DNA of 64,000 nucleotides from Leptospiraceae bacterium (GTDB lineage: Bacteria > Spirochaetota > Leptospiria > Leptospirales > Leptonemataceae), in contig BPKM01000003.1 in the NCBI GenBank assembly GCA_026005135.1, positions 372,001 to 436,000 on the forward strand. Direction: 5' to 3'. Positions within the stretch are counted from its first letter, which is position 1. Every line of letters begins with the position of its first letter. Below the pieces are notes generated by a model. It was not told the origin of the DNA. It was given only the letters and a program-made list of their open reading frames with translations, and ran no database searches. Of the stretch, positions 38,676-49,058 are shown in pieces. Both the position numbers and the translations under genes were made by a program.

Positions 38676-39971
38676 ATGAAGCAAGTATATATATTAGGTG
38701 GTGCACAAACTGATTTTGCAAGGAACTGGACAAAAGAAGGTAAAACCTTTATGTCCATGTTCAGGGAAATTGTAGAAGATGGCTTAGCAGCAGTAGGTAT
38801 GGATTATGATGAAATTGTAAGACTAAATAAGGAAAATCGTATTGCTGTTTTTGTTGGTAATTTCGATATGGAGCAATACGCAAATCAAGGACATTTAGGA
38901 GCTTTTTTAACAGAAGTTCATCCTGCTTTTTATGGTGTTCCAGGAGCAAGATACGAAGCTGCTTGTGCATCTGGTTCAGTTGCAATTGATGCTGCTCATA
39001 CACATATAAGAGCTGGAGACTATGATGTTGCTATTGTTGTTGGAATTGAAATAATGAAAACAGTAAGTTCTGCTGTAGGTGGTGATTTTTTAGGAACAGC
39101 AGCTTATTACGAAAAAGAAGCAAAAGGTATTAAATTTCCTTTCCCAAAACTATTTGGTAAATTAGCAGATGAAATTGTAAATCGTTATGGTCCAAAATTA
39201 GGAGAACAGAGAATAATGGAGGATTTAGCAGAAATATCTCGAATTAATTATGGCAATGCAAAAAGAAATCCCTTAGCACAAACCAGAACTTGGTATATGA
39301 GTAAAGAACAAGCTTGCTCACGAGGAACATCAACTAATGCTTTAGTAGGTGGACGCTTAGCTATTTCTGATTGTTCTCAGGTTACAGATGGTGCAGCTTT
39401 ACTTGTATTAGCATCTCCAGAATATGCAAAAGAATTTTCTAAAAAAACTGGACGTCCTTTAAGTAAAATGGCCGTAATTAAAGGTTGGGGACATAGAGTA
39501 GCGCCATTAACATTCCAGGCAAAAATGGAAGAATCTAAAAATAGTCCTTATCTTTTACCCTGGACAAGACAGGCAGTATTAGATGCATATCGAAGAGCTA
39601 AATTAGATATTGATCAAATTGATGTAATTGAAACACATGACTGTTTTACTTCCAGTGAATATGCCTCTATTTCTGCTTTTGGTTTAACAGAAGCAGGAGA
39701 AGAATATCAAGCAATAGAAGATGGAATAATCGATTTCGAAGGTAATGCTAATGGAAAAAGAAAGGTTCCTATTAATCCATCAGGTGGTTTAATTGGAGCT
39801 GGACATCCAGTTGGTGCATCTGGTGTAAGAATGGTGCTCGATATCTATAAACAAGTAACAGATCAGGCTGGTGATTATCAGGTACCAGGTGCAAAAAATG
39901 GATTAACCTTAAATATTGGTGGAAGTGCTACTACCAATATGACATTTGTTGTTGGAAAAATTGAAGAGTAA
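38676..39971 (+). CDS. Thiolase (acetyl-CoA acetyltransferase, SCP2-like)
   Basis: 431 residues. The nucleophilic cysteine is C97 in [11 protein letters not shown]. The [13 protein letters not shown] stretch carries the family histidine, and the C-terminal [13 protein letters not shown] motif is complete. The HDCF form points to the SCP2/sterol-carrier type of thiolase. It may act in fatty-acid breakdown or acetoacetyl-CoA formation; no other beta-oxidation genes are adjacent, so the pathway is open. The gene has its own consensus promoter, AGGAG ribosome site and terminator, consistent with a strongly expressed single gene. Confidence 0.93.
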   Translation: MKQVYILGGAQTDFARNWTKEGKTFMSMFREIVEDGLAAVGMDYDEIVRLNKENRIAVFVGNFDMEQYANQGHLGAFLTEVHPAFYGVPGARYEAACASGSVAIDAAHTHIRAGDYDVAIVVGIEIMKTVSSAVGGDFLGTAAYYEKEAKGIKFPFPKLFGKLADEIVNRYGPKLGEQRIMEDLAEISRINYGNAKRNPLAQTRTWYMSKEQACSRGTSTNALVGGRLAISDCSQVTDGAALLVLASPEYAKEFSKKTGRPLSKMAVIKGWGHRVAPLTFQAKMEESKNSPYLLPWTRQAVLDAYRRAKLDIDQIDVIETHDCFTSSEYASISAFGLTEAGEEYQAIEDGIIDFEGNANGKRKVPINPSGGLIGAGHPVGASGVRMVLDIYKQVTDQAGDYQVPGAKNGLTLNIGGSATTNMTFVVGKIEE

Positions 39972-39979
39972 AAAAATTT

Positions 39980-40007
39980 TTCCCCTATGGATCATCCCAT
40001 AGGGGAA
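39980..40007. terminator. Bidirectional intrinsic terminator
   Basis: TTCCCCTATGG (39980-39990) pairs perfectly with CCATAGGGGAA (39997-40007) around a 6-base loop. T-rich sequence follows on the plus strand and on the minus strand, so it can serve both the thiolase and the convergent gene at 40023. Confidence 0.85.
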
Positions 40008-40022
40008 TTGATTCTTTATTTT

Positions 40023-40484
40023 TTATTCATCGATTTCTGCATCTTCTGCTAATGTTAAATCTAATAAAGATGTTATCATAAAATCATTTTCTAATAAATA
40101 TCTTCCTGTTTTTGAACATAAAGAAGAGGTAATTATTAACCAACCTCTTGGAATAAAAAATCCATCTTCATTAAAATGGTTCATAATAGTTTTATGTAAG
40201 GAAATAAATTTTTTACCATCTTTCATCATAAATCTTGTTTTTCTAATAACTGGATAAATAACAACATCTGGATCTCTTAATAATAAGAAATATTGTCTTC
40301 CTTTTATGTTATGATCACGCGTTAATTCTAACTTTGCATTTTCTTTTTTTAATCTTTTATACAATTCCGCATATTCTTCGACAGGTTCTGGAATTGTATT
40401 TGCCAATGTATATTCATAAAATTCTTTGTCCTTCATAGCCTCTATTAAGTCATGTCCATTTCTTATTTCCGTTTTTAGCTGCAT
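40023..40484 (-). CDS. Hypothetical protein
   Basis: 153 residues, soluble, no signal. It reads as a compact mixed alpha/beta protein (RQYFLLLRDPDVVIYPV, KFISLHKTIMNHF) with an acidic C-terminus. No family was recognised. A GGAGT ribosome site precedes the ATG (complement of 40489-40493), so it is probably expressed. It converges on the thiolase, sharing the terminator. Confidence 0.65.
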   Translation of the reverse strand: MQLKTEIRNGHDLIEAMKDKEFYEYTLANTIPEPVEEYAELYKRLKKENAKLELTRDHNIKGRQYFLLLRDPDVVIYPVIRKTRFMMKDGKKFISLHKTIMNHFNEDGFFIPRGWLIITSSLCSKTGRYLLENDFMITSLLDLTLAEDAEIDE

Positions 40485-40798
40485 AGGAACTCCTTTTGTT
40501 AAAGAATTTAAAACAAAATATATTAGTTTTAATATAATAAAATTTTACGTTTTTAACACAATTTTTTTACAATTAAATTAATTAGATTCAATTTTATTTG
40601 AGTATTTTATTTTTTCAAGTCTTTTTTGTAAATTAAATATAAAATTTTTTAATTGATATTTAAAGTTTAGTATTTTTAGATAAAATATATACTTATGAGT
40701 CTTTAATATAGATATTGAGAATAAATCTCATTTTCAATTGACAAAACATTTCAATAAAAAAATCTGGTTATAAGAATATTTTATTTTGGAGGTTGATT
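40485..40798 (+). other. Intergenic region upstream of the porin gene
   Basis: 314 bases, divergent between the unknown gene and the porin. It is almost pure A/T. A TTGACA at 40738-40743 has a TATAAG only 25 bases later, too far for a normal promoter. A short palindrome TGAGA-N5-TCTCA lies at 40716-40730. A strong GGAGG at 40788-40792 decides the GTG start of the porin. No RNA gene or further coding sequence was found. Confidence 0.5.
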
Positions 40799-42376
40799 GT
40801 GAAGACAAAGTTTAAATATTTTTTATCAGGCTTGTTAGCTTTTGGGTTAACAATGGGGCTGTTGGGACAAAATGTTTCAACAGAAGAAAAAATAAAAATT
40901 TTAGAAAATGAAATAGAACAGCTTAAAGAAAAAAAAGCAACAAAACAATATAAAAGTTTTCAAGGATTAGGTCCAGCTGCATCTGGTGTATATTATGTAG
41001 AAGATGGCTTATCCTGGGGTGGATATGGAGAAATTAAATACAAAAACTATAAAACACCTTATAAAGCAGATTCTGCTGATGTTCATAGATTAATTTTATA
41101 TGCAGGATATAAATTTAATGACTGGATTGTTCTTAATAGCGAAATTGAATATGAACACGCAGGTATCGAAAGAGAAAAAATTACTTTTTGCGAAGATGTA
41201 TCAGCAGGTCAATGTGAAAAGGAAACAGAAACAATTCAACAGGGAGAAGTCTATGTTGAATTTGCCTATATAGATTTCTTATTTTCTGATGCATTTCAAA
41301 TTGCTGCTGGATTACAATTGATACCAGTGGGAATTACAAATATTTACCATGAACCAACAACATTTTTTTCTGTGGAAAGACCATATACAGAAAGTGTAAT
41401 TATTCCTTCTACCTGGAGAGATATTGGAATTATGGCACATGGTAAATTATTTAATGATTTAATTTTATATAAAGTTGGTGTTTTTAATGGAATGGATGCA
41501 ACGGCATTTTCCGATAATGAATGGATTAGAGGTGGAAGACAAAAAGGAAGTAAAGTTAAAGCACAGGATTTAGCTTATGTCGCTGCAATTGATATTTATC
41601 CCTTAGAAGGATTGACCATTGGTGGTTCTTATTATATTGGTGGTTCTGGAAATAAAGATGTAGAGAAAGTAGATGTTTTATCTCGAATTGATTGGTCAGT
41701 AGTATTACCTGGATCAGATGCTACAACAGTAGCATTAAGAAACCATGTAGAAAAAGAATTTGAAAATTCTCGAAAAATTAATCCATTAATTCATTTAGCA
41801 GAAGGACATATAAAATACGAAAAAGATGGTATTTATTTTCAATCTTTAATAGCACGTGGCTGGATTAAAGAAGATGATGTAAGAGCATTAAATGCATTAA
41901 CAGGAAAAAATATTGGATCTACTGTAGAAGGAGCTTATGCAACAATTGGTTATGATATTGCACCTTTATTTGGTTGGAATAAAAAATTTGTAGTATTTTA
42001 TAAAAATGAATATGTAAATACTCAGAAAAAAACACTGAGAGATAGTAGTAGAATTTTCTTTGAAAGTTTAGCTGCTTTACAATCAGGTGGTGTGCTAAAA
42101 ACAAATTTTAGTGATAATTCTATGACAAATTCATTAAATAGTACAGAGATAAAAACAATTTATAGTAATTTAGGAGTTGTTGGAGCTCCAAATCCAGTTA
42201 ATGATAGAAGAATACAAACTATTGGATTTGCTTTCTATCCACATCCTAATGTTTCTATTAAAGTAGATTACGAAGATTGGAGTTCAAAATCCAATTACTA
42301 TCAGGATAGCGATTTTTATAATCAATCAAACAATAACATAGATGTAATTAATGCTGCAGTAACATTTATATTCTAA
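40799..42376 (+). CDS. Outer-membrane porin-like beta-barrel protein
   Basis: 525 residues from the GTG at 40799, chosen because GGAGG at 40788-40792 is 6 bases away; the in-frame TTG at 40793 would touch it. A signal peptide ends near GLLGQ, followed by a short coiled coil (STEEKIKILENEIEQLKEKK) as in some trimeric porins, then a long beta-rich domain starting GLSWGGYGEIKY. The C-terminal residue is Phe (AAVTFIF), the usual mark of an outer-membrane barrel. It resembles porin-like proteins of Leptospira and phosphate-selective porins. Substrate unknown. The good ribosome site and terminator suggest high expression. Confidence 0.85.
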   Translation: MKTKFKYFLSGLLAFGLTMGLLGQNVSTEEKIKILENEIEQLKEKKATKQYKSFQGLGPAASGVYYVEDGLSWGGYGEIKYKNYKTPYKADSADVHRLILYAGYKFNDWIVLNSEIEYEHAGIEREKITFCEDVSAGQCEKETETIQQGEVYVEFAYIDFLFSDAFQIAAGLQLIPVGITNIYHEPTTFFSVERPYTESVIIPSTWRDIGIMAHGKLFNDLILYKVGVFNGMDATAFSDNEWIRGGRQKGSKVKAQDLAYVAAIDIYPLEGLTIGGSYYIGGSGNKDVEKVDVLSRIDWSVVLPGSDATTVALRNHVEKEFENSRKINPLIHLAEGHIKYEKDGIYFQSLIARGWIKEDDVRALNALTGKNIGSTVEGAYATIGYDIAPLFGWNKKFVVFYKNEYVNTQKKTLRDSSRIFFESLAALQSGGVLKTNFSDNSMTNSLNSTEIKTIYSNLGVVGAPNPVNDRRIQTIGFAFYPHPNVSIKVDYEDWSSKSNYYQDSDFYNQSNNNIDVINAAVTFIF

Positions 42377-42380
42377 TTCT

Positions 42381-42407
42381 TTCCCCCTTTTATGGGGGTT
42401 CTTTTTA
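42381..42407 (+). terminator. Intrinsic terminator of the porin gene
   Basis: CCCCC (42383-42387), loop TTTTAT, GGGGG (42394-42398), then a T-rich stretch TTCTTTTT. It begins six bases after the porin stop codon. Confidence 0.8.
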
Positions 42408-42566
42408 TATAATTTGAAAATTTATAAGTACTTTTGTTTTAGTATATTGTTTATTTTATTTTCCATTTTATTTCCTATCCATTAAAATAATATAATAATA
42501 AATTATTGTTTTACAAAATAAGAAACATTATATTTTTGTGTATAGATAATTTATTTATTGCTGATT

Positions 42567-43908
42567 ATGTTTATCAAAAACCATTTTTTTTTAGAAATAT
42601 TTATAGCTTTAAGATATTTAAGGGGGCATAGTAGATTAACCTTATTAAATACTGGAACACGATTATCTTTGATTTTTATGTCTCTTATGGTCTTTATAAT
42701 GGTAGTTGTCCTTTCTGTTTTTAATGGATTTCAGGCAGAGGTAAAACGTTCTTTATGGAATTCTGGTTATCATATTACAATATCTCCTAGTTAATGCTCA
42801 TAAAACTATTACAAATTATAACGATATCATAGAAGCTATAAAAAATCATAAAGAAGATTTAAATCATAATATTCGTTCTATTTTTCCATCTGTTTTTGTA
42901 AATGGATTATTAGAGATTCAGGGAAGATTCGAAGGAAAAGCAATACGAGCAATCCCTGTTGATGATAAGGATTTAAAAAATAATGAATTAAAAGATTTTC
43001 CCAATTTAGTGCATTTTGATCAAACATTATTACAAAAAATTAATAACGATAATATTGCCATTATTGGAAGAGAAATGGCAAAATATTATGGTTGGCAGGT
43101 CGGGGATAAAATTACAGTATTTTTACCCAAAGGTGGTATTTTTGCACGTGGTATGCAAATTCAACGAGCAGATTTAACTATAGCTGGATTTTTTAGAACT
43201 GGTTTTTATGAATTTGATTTAAATTTGATATTTATTTCTTTAAACACAGCCCAAAGATTGATGAAAATTCCTAATCAGGCAACTTCTGTAATTGTTCAAT
43301 TAAATGATTTAAGTAATATTGATGAATATAAAATAAAACTAAGAGAAATATTACCCGAAAATCCCTATGAATATTCTATTACTACAATAAAAGATGAAAG
43401 AGGAAATTTTTTAGCAGCATTACAATTAGAAAAAACACTAATGATGATGATTTTAGGATTATTAATTTTAGCAGGTATAGCTGGAATCTGGGTTACTTCT
43501 TTTTTACTTGTTCAATCTAAAAAGAAAAGTATAGGAATGTTAAGAGCAATGGGGTTATCTACAAAATCAATTTTAATACTTTTTGTATCCCATTCTTTAT
43601 TTATAGGTTTTTTTGCCAGTTTATTTGGAGGAACCTTAGGTATATTTACAGCACAAAATCTTGAAATTATTATAAAATTTGTTGAAGATTTATTAAATCA
43701 GTTATGTTTAATGATATTTCATCAATGTAATACTATTCATCTTATACCAAAAAATATTTATTATTTTGATCATTTGCCTGTAAATACAGATTTATCATTT
43801 ATTGTATCCATTTCGATGGTAACTATGATATTAAGTGGATTTGCAGGATATTTTCCAGCAAAAAAAGCATCACAATTAGAGCCTGTAGAAACAATTAGAA
43901 ATGATTGA
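42567..43908 (+). pseudogene. lolC: LolC/LolE-type lipoprotein-releasing permease, frameshifted
   Basis: A first part, from the ATG at 42567, runs to TAA 42792-42794 and has the N-terminal stretch ALRYLRG and first helix of LolC/E permeases. The +1 frame then continues without interruption from about 42790 to 43908 (VNAHKTITNYNDI onward) with the periplasmic domain and three more membrane helices (MMMILGLLILAGIAGIWV and others), ending in KKASQLEPVETIRND. Removing one base near 42789 gives about 446 residues, close to family size. With the overlapping ATPase gene it forms a LolCD-type complex that extracts lipoproteins from the inner membrane. As this function is normally essential, a sequence error is more likely than loss. 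Confidence 0.8.
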
Positions 43909-44629
43909 TATGATGGTAAGATTAGAAAATATTTATAAAACGTATATTTCTGAAGGGGAAGAGGTACATGTTTTAAATGGTATTGATCTTATTGTAAATA
44001 AAGGTCAGATAATTTCTATTGAAGGAGCAAGCGGTTCGGGTAAAAGTACATTATTAAATATTATTGGTGTAATAGATAGACCAGATTCGGGAAATTTATG
44101 GATAGAAGAAGAAAAAATTGATTTTTCTAATCAGCAGAAATTAGATGAAATTCGTGCATTAAAGATTGGATTTATTTTCCAGCATTATTATCTTTTACCA
44201 GATTTTACAATTCTTGAAAATGTAATGATGCCTTTATGGATTATGAAGAAGAGAAAAATAAAAATTAAAAATGCTTTATTAGAAGCAAAAGAAATGTTAG
44301 ATCTTGTAGGATTATCCCATCGTTTATATCATTATCCATCTCAGATTTCTGGTGGAGAAATGGCAAGAGCAACCGTTGCGAGAGCTCTTGTAGGAGAAAA
44401 ACAATTAATTTTAGCAGATGAACCAACTGGCAATCTTGATAAAGAAAATTCTAATAAAATCATAGAACTATTATGGGATTTACAAAAAAAATTGAATTTT
44501 ACATTGATCATAGTAACACATGATAGAGAATTGGCAGAAAAAATACCTATAAGATATAAATTAGATAATGGGAAACTCTATCCTTTAAAAAAAGAGCAAA
44601 ATGCGAAATCAATAAATTCGCTTCCATGA
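43901..44629 (+). CDS. lolD: LolD-type ABC transporter ATP-binding protein
   Basis: 242 residues. Walker A is GASGSGKST, the signature motif is ISGGEMARATVARAL, and Walker B with the catalytic glutamate is LILADEPTGNLD. The family-typical helix TILENVMMPLWI is present. It powers the lipoprotein-releasing permease encoded just before, with which it overlaps by 8 bases. The ATG at 43913 (MVRLENIYKTY) is an alternative start. Its own 3' end overlaps the next gene as ATGA. Confidence 0.93.
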   Translation: MIDMMVRLENIYKTYISEGEEVHVLNGIDLIVNKGQIISIEGASGSGKSTLLNIIGVIDRPDSGNLWIEEEKIDFSNQQKLDEIRALKIGFIFQHYYLLPDFTILENVMMPLWIMKKRKIKIKNALLEAKEMLDLVGLSHRLYHYPSQISGGEMARATVARALVGEKQLILADEPTGNLDKENSNKIIELLWDLQKKLNFTLIIVTHDRELAEKIPIRYKLDNGKLYPLKKEQNAKSINSLP

Positions 44630-45807
44630 ATTGTCCCATTTGCAATCAAACACTAAGTACTTTTCTTCTTAAGAGTAGTTTAATAAAATCACAAATGTAT
44701 TGTCCAAATTGTAAATGTTTTATTCCTTTAACACTAAGTTTAAGAGAAGTTAAAAAATGCAAATGTGGTGTAACATTTAATGAAATCTTTAAGAAAAAAA
44801 AATTACAATGCTCTACTTGTTATTTAACTTTTAAAAACGAACTTGCAGTTTTTTTTGAAAAAAGCCATTTAGATGAAATTTATTTTATAGAAAAAAATAT
44901 TATCAGAAATTTTATATTATATCTTAAAAAGGATTCTAAAATTTTATCTCGTTTTATCATATTCAAAGAGGTATTAGAAAATATAAAAAAAGAATTTTTA
45001 CAAACAAATAGTAAACTAATCTATAAAATTAATGAAATTCCTTTAATAACTAAAAAATGGGATCTTAGTATAAGGATTCGTTATAGTAGAAATATACCAG
45101 AATTTTTTTATCAATTAACACCGGAAGATATGATTTTATTTTCGAGTATTATATTACATAATAAGTCCTTTCTTTTTGAAAATTTAAAAGCGTATTATAA
45201 TATCGATATTTTGAATCTACAAGAAGAAAATAAATTTAGAGAAGTTATAACAAAACAAAAATTAATTTATAAAAATTCAAATGATTATACTAATGTAAAA
45301 TGGTTTTTATTGAATGGTATTCAAAATAATTCTTATTTATCAAGGGTATATATTGGAGACGAAGATCATTTACGTATAGAATCTTTTTCATTTTATGTTT
45401 TAGATAATTTAGAAAATAAAGTTTATGAAATTATTCTTTTTATTTGTTATATTTATGAATTTTTTTTACAAATTGATCAGATTTTTCTCTGGCAAATTCA
45501 TCCAGATTTTGGTTTTTTGACTTCTTGTCCTTCTAATGCAGGTAGTGGAATAAGAGTTTATGTAAGAATTAAAATCAAACCAGAAAATCGAGAAAAAATT
45601 TTGCATTTTTTTCAAAGAAATACTTTTTTTAAACGTCTAAAAAACTATAATATTAGAGGGGATATGGGAGAAGGGTCTCAAATAAAAGATTTTATAACCA
45701 TAGGTTGGGATCTTCCCTATATAAATTTAAAAAATTTTGAAAATGAATTAAAAAAAAAGTTGATTAATTGGTTTTATGAGATACTTAGTTATACGAAAAT
45801 TTATTAA
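44626..45807 (+). CDS. McsA-McsB-like fusion: zinc-finger domain plus protein-arginine-kinase-like domain
   Basis: 393 residues. The first 65 have four cysteine pairs (C3/C6, C26/C29, C45/C47, C62/C65), as in McsA. The rest matches McsB arginine kinase by motif: LSIRIRYSRNIP (SSRIRLARNLP in the family), GDEDHLRIESF (NEEDHLRIQ), FGFLTSCPSNAGSGIRV (GYLTSCPTNVGTGLRA) and RGDMGEGSQI (RGIYGEGSEA). The position, 132 bases before clpC, matches the mcsA-mcsB-clpC order of Bacillus. By analogy it would mark proteins with phosphoarginine for ClpC. The NEEDH glutamate position is Asp here, so activity is uncertain. It overlaps lolD by 4 bases. Confidence 0.82.
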   Translation: MNCPICNQTLSTFLLKSSLIKSQMYCPNCKCFIPLTLSLREVKKCKCGVTFNEIFKKKKLQCSTCYLTFKNELAVFFEKSHLDEIYFIEKNIIRNFILYLKKDSKILSRFIIFKEVLENIKKEFLQTNSKLIYKINEIPLITKKWDLSIRIRYSRNIPEFFYQLTPEDMILFSSIILHNKSFLFENLKAYYNIDILNLQEENKFREVITKQKLIYKNSNDYTNVKWFLLNGIQNNSYLSRVYIGDEDHLRIESFSFYVLDNLENKVYEIILFICYIYEFFLQIDQIFLWQIHPDFGFLTSCPSNAGSGIRVYVRIKIKPENREKILHFFQRNTFFKRLKNYNIRGDMGEGSQIKDFITIGWDLPYINLKNFENELKKKLINWFYEILSYTKIY

Positions 45808-45904
45808 AAAATGAAACTAATTAAAGAAATTTATACATTATATTATATATGAAAAAAATTGATGACAAAATCATAAAATTACGTTTATATAAATATGGAA
45901 TTAA

Positions 45905-45934
45905 TGCTATACTAAAATTAATATTAATAAGGAG
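45905..45934 (+). promoter_or_regulatory. Possible extended -10 promoter and ribosome site of clpC
   Basis: TGCTATACT at 45905-45913 is an extended -10 element; no good -35 is visible. AAGGAG (45929-45934) lies 5 bases before the ATG of clpC. No CIRCE or CtsR-type direct repeat was found here. Confidence 0.45.
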
Positions 45935-45939
45935 TTTGT

Positions 45940-48534
45940 ATGTTTGATTTTACAAAAAGAGCTAAAAAAGTATTAAATGAATATGCGCAACAGGAAGCAA
46001 AACGTTTAGGTCATGACATGATAGGGCCTGAACATATTTTATTAGGATTATTAAGGGAAGAAGATTCTGTTGCAATTAAGATTTTAAAAAACTTACAGGT
46101 AGATTTAAAAGAATTAAAAAAAGAAGTAGAAAGAAGGGCAAAACAAGGTAGTGGTGCATTACTTTTAGAATTATCTCCTAATCCAGATAAGTATCAAAAA
46201 ATTATCGATTATTCTAAAGAAGAAGCTAGAAGGTTAAAGCATAACTATGTGGGAACAGAGCATATTTTATTGGCTCTTTTAAGAGATAGTAATAATATAG
46301 CAGGAGCTACTTTAGCTCAATTTCAGATTAATTATTCTGTTATAAAAGGAGAAATTTTAAGAATCCTTGGAGTTGCCTCAACACCAACATCTTCATCACC
46401 ACAATCTCGTCATGTACCAGAAAAAAATAAAACTCCTACTTTAGATGAATTTGCTCGTGATTTAACACAAATGGCATATGATAGAAAATTAGATCCAGTT
46501 ATTGGAAGAGAAACCGAAATTACAAGATTAACACAAGTTCTTTGTAGAAAAACAAAAAATAATCCTGTTCTTATTGGAGAAGCGGGAGTAGGTAAAACAG
46601 CAATAGTAGAAGGATTAGCTATACGTATTGCAAATGGAGAAGTTCCAGATCTTCTTTTAGATAAAAGAGTAGTTGCATTAGATTTAGCTTCTCTTGTTGC
46701 AGGTACTAAATATAGAGGTGAATTTGAAGATCGTCTAAAAAAAATATTAAGAGAAATTCAGAATGCTAAAAATGTAATTATTTTTATAGATGAATTACAT
46801 ACATTGATTGGAGCTGGTGCAGCGGAAGGTGCAATAGATGCTGCAAATATGTTAAAACCAGCATTAGCAAGAGGAGAAATACAATGTATTGGGGCGACCA
46901 CATTAACAGAATATAGAAAATACATAGAAAAAGATTCTGCATTAGAAAGACGATTTCAGCCAATTCATGTAAAAGAGCCATCTGAAGATGATGCAATTTT
47001 AATCTTAAAAGGACTAAAATCTACTTTTGAAAAACATCATAAAGTAGTTTATACAGATGAAGCAATTGAAATGGCTGTAAAATTATCTTCTCGTTATATT
47101 AACGATAGATATTTACCAGATAAGGCAATCGATATCATTGACGAGGCAGGAGCAAGAGCAAGATTACAGAATTCTCAACGTCCAGAAGAAATTATTGCAT
47201 TAGAAGAAGAAATTAAATTATTAACAAAAAAGAAAGATGATTTAGTAAAAGCTCAAGAATACGAAGCAGCAGCACAGGTTCGTGACGAAATTGCACTTAA
47301 GAAACAAGAATTGGAAAATTTGATACAGGAATGGCAGGAAAAATTATCAAATTATTCTATTCAAATTCAGGAAGAAGATATCTATTCTGTTGTTAGTATG
47401 TGGACTGGTATTCCATTGGAGAAAATCGAAGAAAGCGAAGCAACAAAATTACTTAAAATGGAAGAAGAATTAAAAAAACGTGTAGTAGGACAGGAAGAAG
47501 CAATAGAAATGATAAGTCGTGCAGTAAGACGTTCCAGAACTGGATTTAAGGATCCAAGAAAACCCTCAGGTTCGTTTATTTTTCTTGGTCCAACTGGTGT
47601 TGGTAAAACAGAGCTAGCACGTGCATTAGCTGAATTTTTATTTGGAAAAGAAGAAAAATTATATAGATTGGATATGTCTGAATTTATGGAACCACATTCT
47701 GTATCTAAATTGATTGGTTCTCCACCAGGTTATATTGGTTATGATGATGCAGGACAATTAACAGAATATGTAAGAAGAAACCCATATTCTGTAATTTTAT
47801 TTGATGAGATAGAAAAAGCACATCCAGATGTATTTAACATTTTATTACAAATTTTAGAAGAAGGAAATTTAACAGATACACATGGAAGAAGGGTCGATTT
47901 TAGAGATACAATTATAATAATGACATCTAATATAGGAGCAAGAGAGTTACAGAAAAGTGGTAAAGTCGGATTTTCAGAATCAGATGTCCAGAAGAGAAGA
48001 GAACAAAAAGGAAAAAGCATTAGAAGCACTAAAAAAACAATTTAATCCAGAATTTCTAAATAGAATTGATGAAGTAATAGTATTCCATTCTTTAACAAAA
48101 GAACAAATTAAACGTATTGTAGAAATAATGGTAAATCGGTTGAACAACTATCTATTTGATAAAAAAATTAGAATTGAATTAGACGAATTAGCAAAAGAAC
48201 ATTTTGCGGAGAAAGGATATGATGAAAAATATGGTGCAAGACCTTTAAGAAGACTTTTACAGAAAGAAGTGGAAGATTACTTAGCAAATAGATTTTTAGA
48301 AGGAGCATATAAAGAGCCTACTGAAATTTTTATTTCTTTTAACAAACCAAAAGGCGAAGTTGGTATTTAATGAAAAAGTATGGAAAGATTATGAAAAAAT
48401 CTTTAAGGAAAAACAATTAGAAAGAGAAAAGAAAGGAAAAAGAAAAAAAAGAAAAAAATTCTAAAATTACTTTAAAAAAGGTTATAGTAAAGGATTCGGA
48501 TCCAGAACCAGCAAATAGTGGTCAATTATCGTAA
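45940..48534 (+). pseudogene. clpC: ClpC-type AAA+ chaperone, interrupted by three single-base frameshifts
   Basis: The domain order is that of ClpC: double Clp-N repeat (1-150), first AAA+ with Walker A at 213-220, a middle domain with UVR-like motif, second AAA+ with Walker A at 550-557 and the D2 C-terminal domain. The first frame ends at 48045. One extra A in the AAAAA run at 48004-48008 explains the shift to the frame that reads [15 protein letters not shown] and ends at 48370. An extra G at 48361-48364 continues as VFNEKVWKDYEKIF, and an extra A near 48452-48458 continues as NSKITLKKVIVKD to TAA 48534. Corrected, it has about 863 residues. A protein this central is unlikely to be lost, so an assembly error or programmed/slippage correction is suspected. 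Confidence 0.85.
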
Positions 48535-48535
48535 T

Positions 48536-49012
48536 ATGGAAATTCAGAGTTTTTATATTATAATGGGGATAGTAGTTATAGCTATAATTATGGCTATAAC
48601 TACTAACTTCTTTCTAAGTAGAAAGAAAAAAAGTAATATAGTAATGGCAGAAATTGATAAAATTCAAACTTTATTTATTAAAAATCATAAATATCTTGAA
48701 CCATATCTAAGTATTCAATATCATTATTTTGTTAAAAAGAAAAAATACAATGGAAGTTGCAAGATTCCATTTAGTTTTTTATTGGATAATAACCATTTCA
48801 TACAATTATATCTAAATCAGGAATTAGATTTACCTGTTTTACAAATTAATCAGGAAGTAATAGTAGGAAACGAAGCAATAGAACATAAATTATTATCTGT
48901 AATGCCTTATATTCCAATTCGTTATTTAACATCAGATCCATCCAGAAATTTTATTTTACCCTTAAATAGAAAATATGGTTTGTTTCATAAAAAAATAAAA
49001 AAAATTAGCTAA
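48536..49012 (+). CDS. Hypothetical membrane-anchored protein
   Basis: 158 residues from the ATG at 48536, which directly follows the corrected clpC stop; an ATG at 48518 would lie inside clpC. A single N-terminal membrane helix (IIMGIVVIAIIMAITTNFF) is followed by a basic RKKK stop and a soluble domain of beta type (HKYLEPYLSIQYHYF). No family was recognised. It could be co-transcribed with clpC. Confidence 0.65.
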   Translation: MEIQSFYIIMGIVVIAIIMAITTNFFLSRKKKSNIVMAEIDKIQTLFIKNHKYLEPYLSIQYHYFVKKKKYNGSCKIPFSFLLDNNHFIQLYLNQELDLPVLQINQEVIVGNEAIEHKLLSVMPYIPIRYLTSDPSRNFILPLNRKYGLFHKKIKKIS

Positions 49013-49058
49013 GCCAAAAAGTATTTGTTTTTTTGAATAAAAAAAAAATTCCGACAAT

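Noticed and set aside
40738..40774. TTGACA/TATAAG as the porin promoter
   Set aside because: The spacer is 25 bases, far from the usual 16-18.
45808..45939. CIRCE or CtsR operator in front of clpC
   Set aside because: Neither TTAGCA/TGCTAA arms nor tandem GGTCAAA-like heptads were found in this interval.
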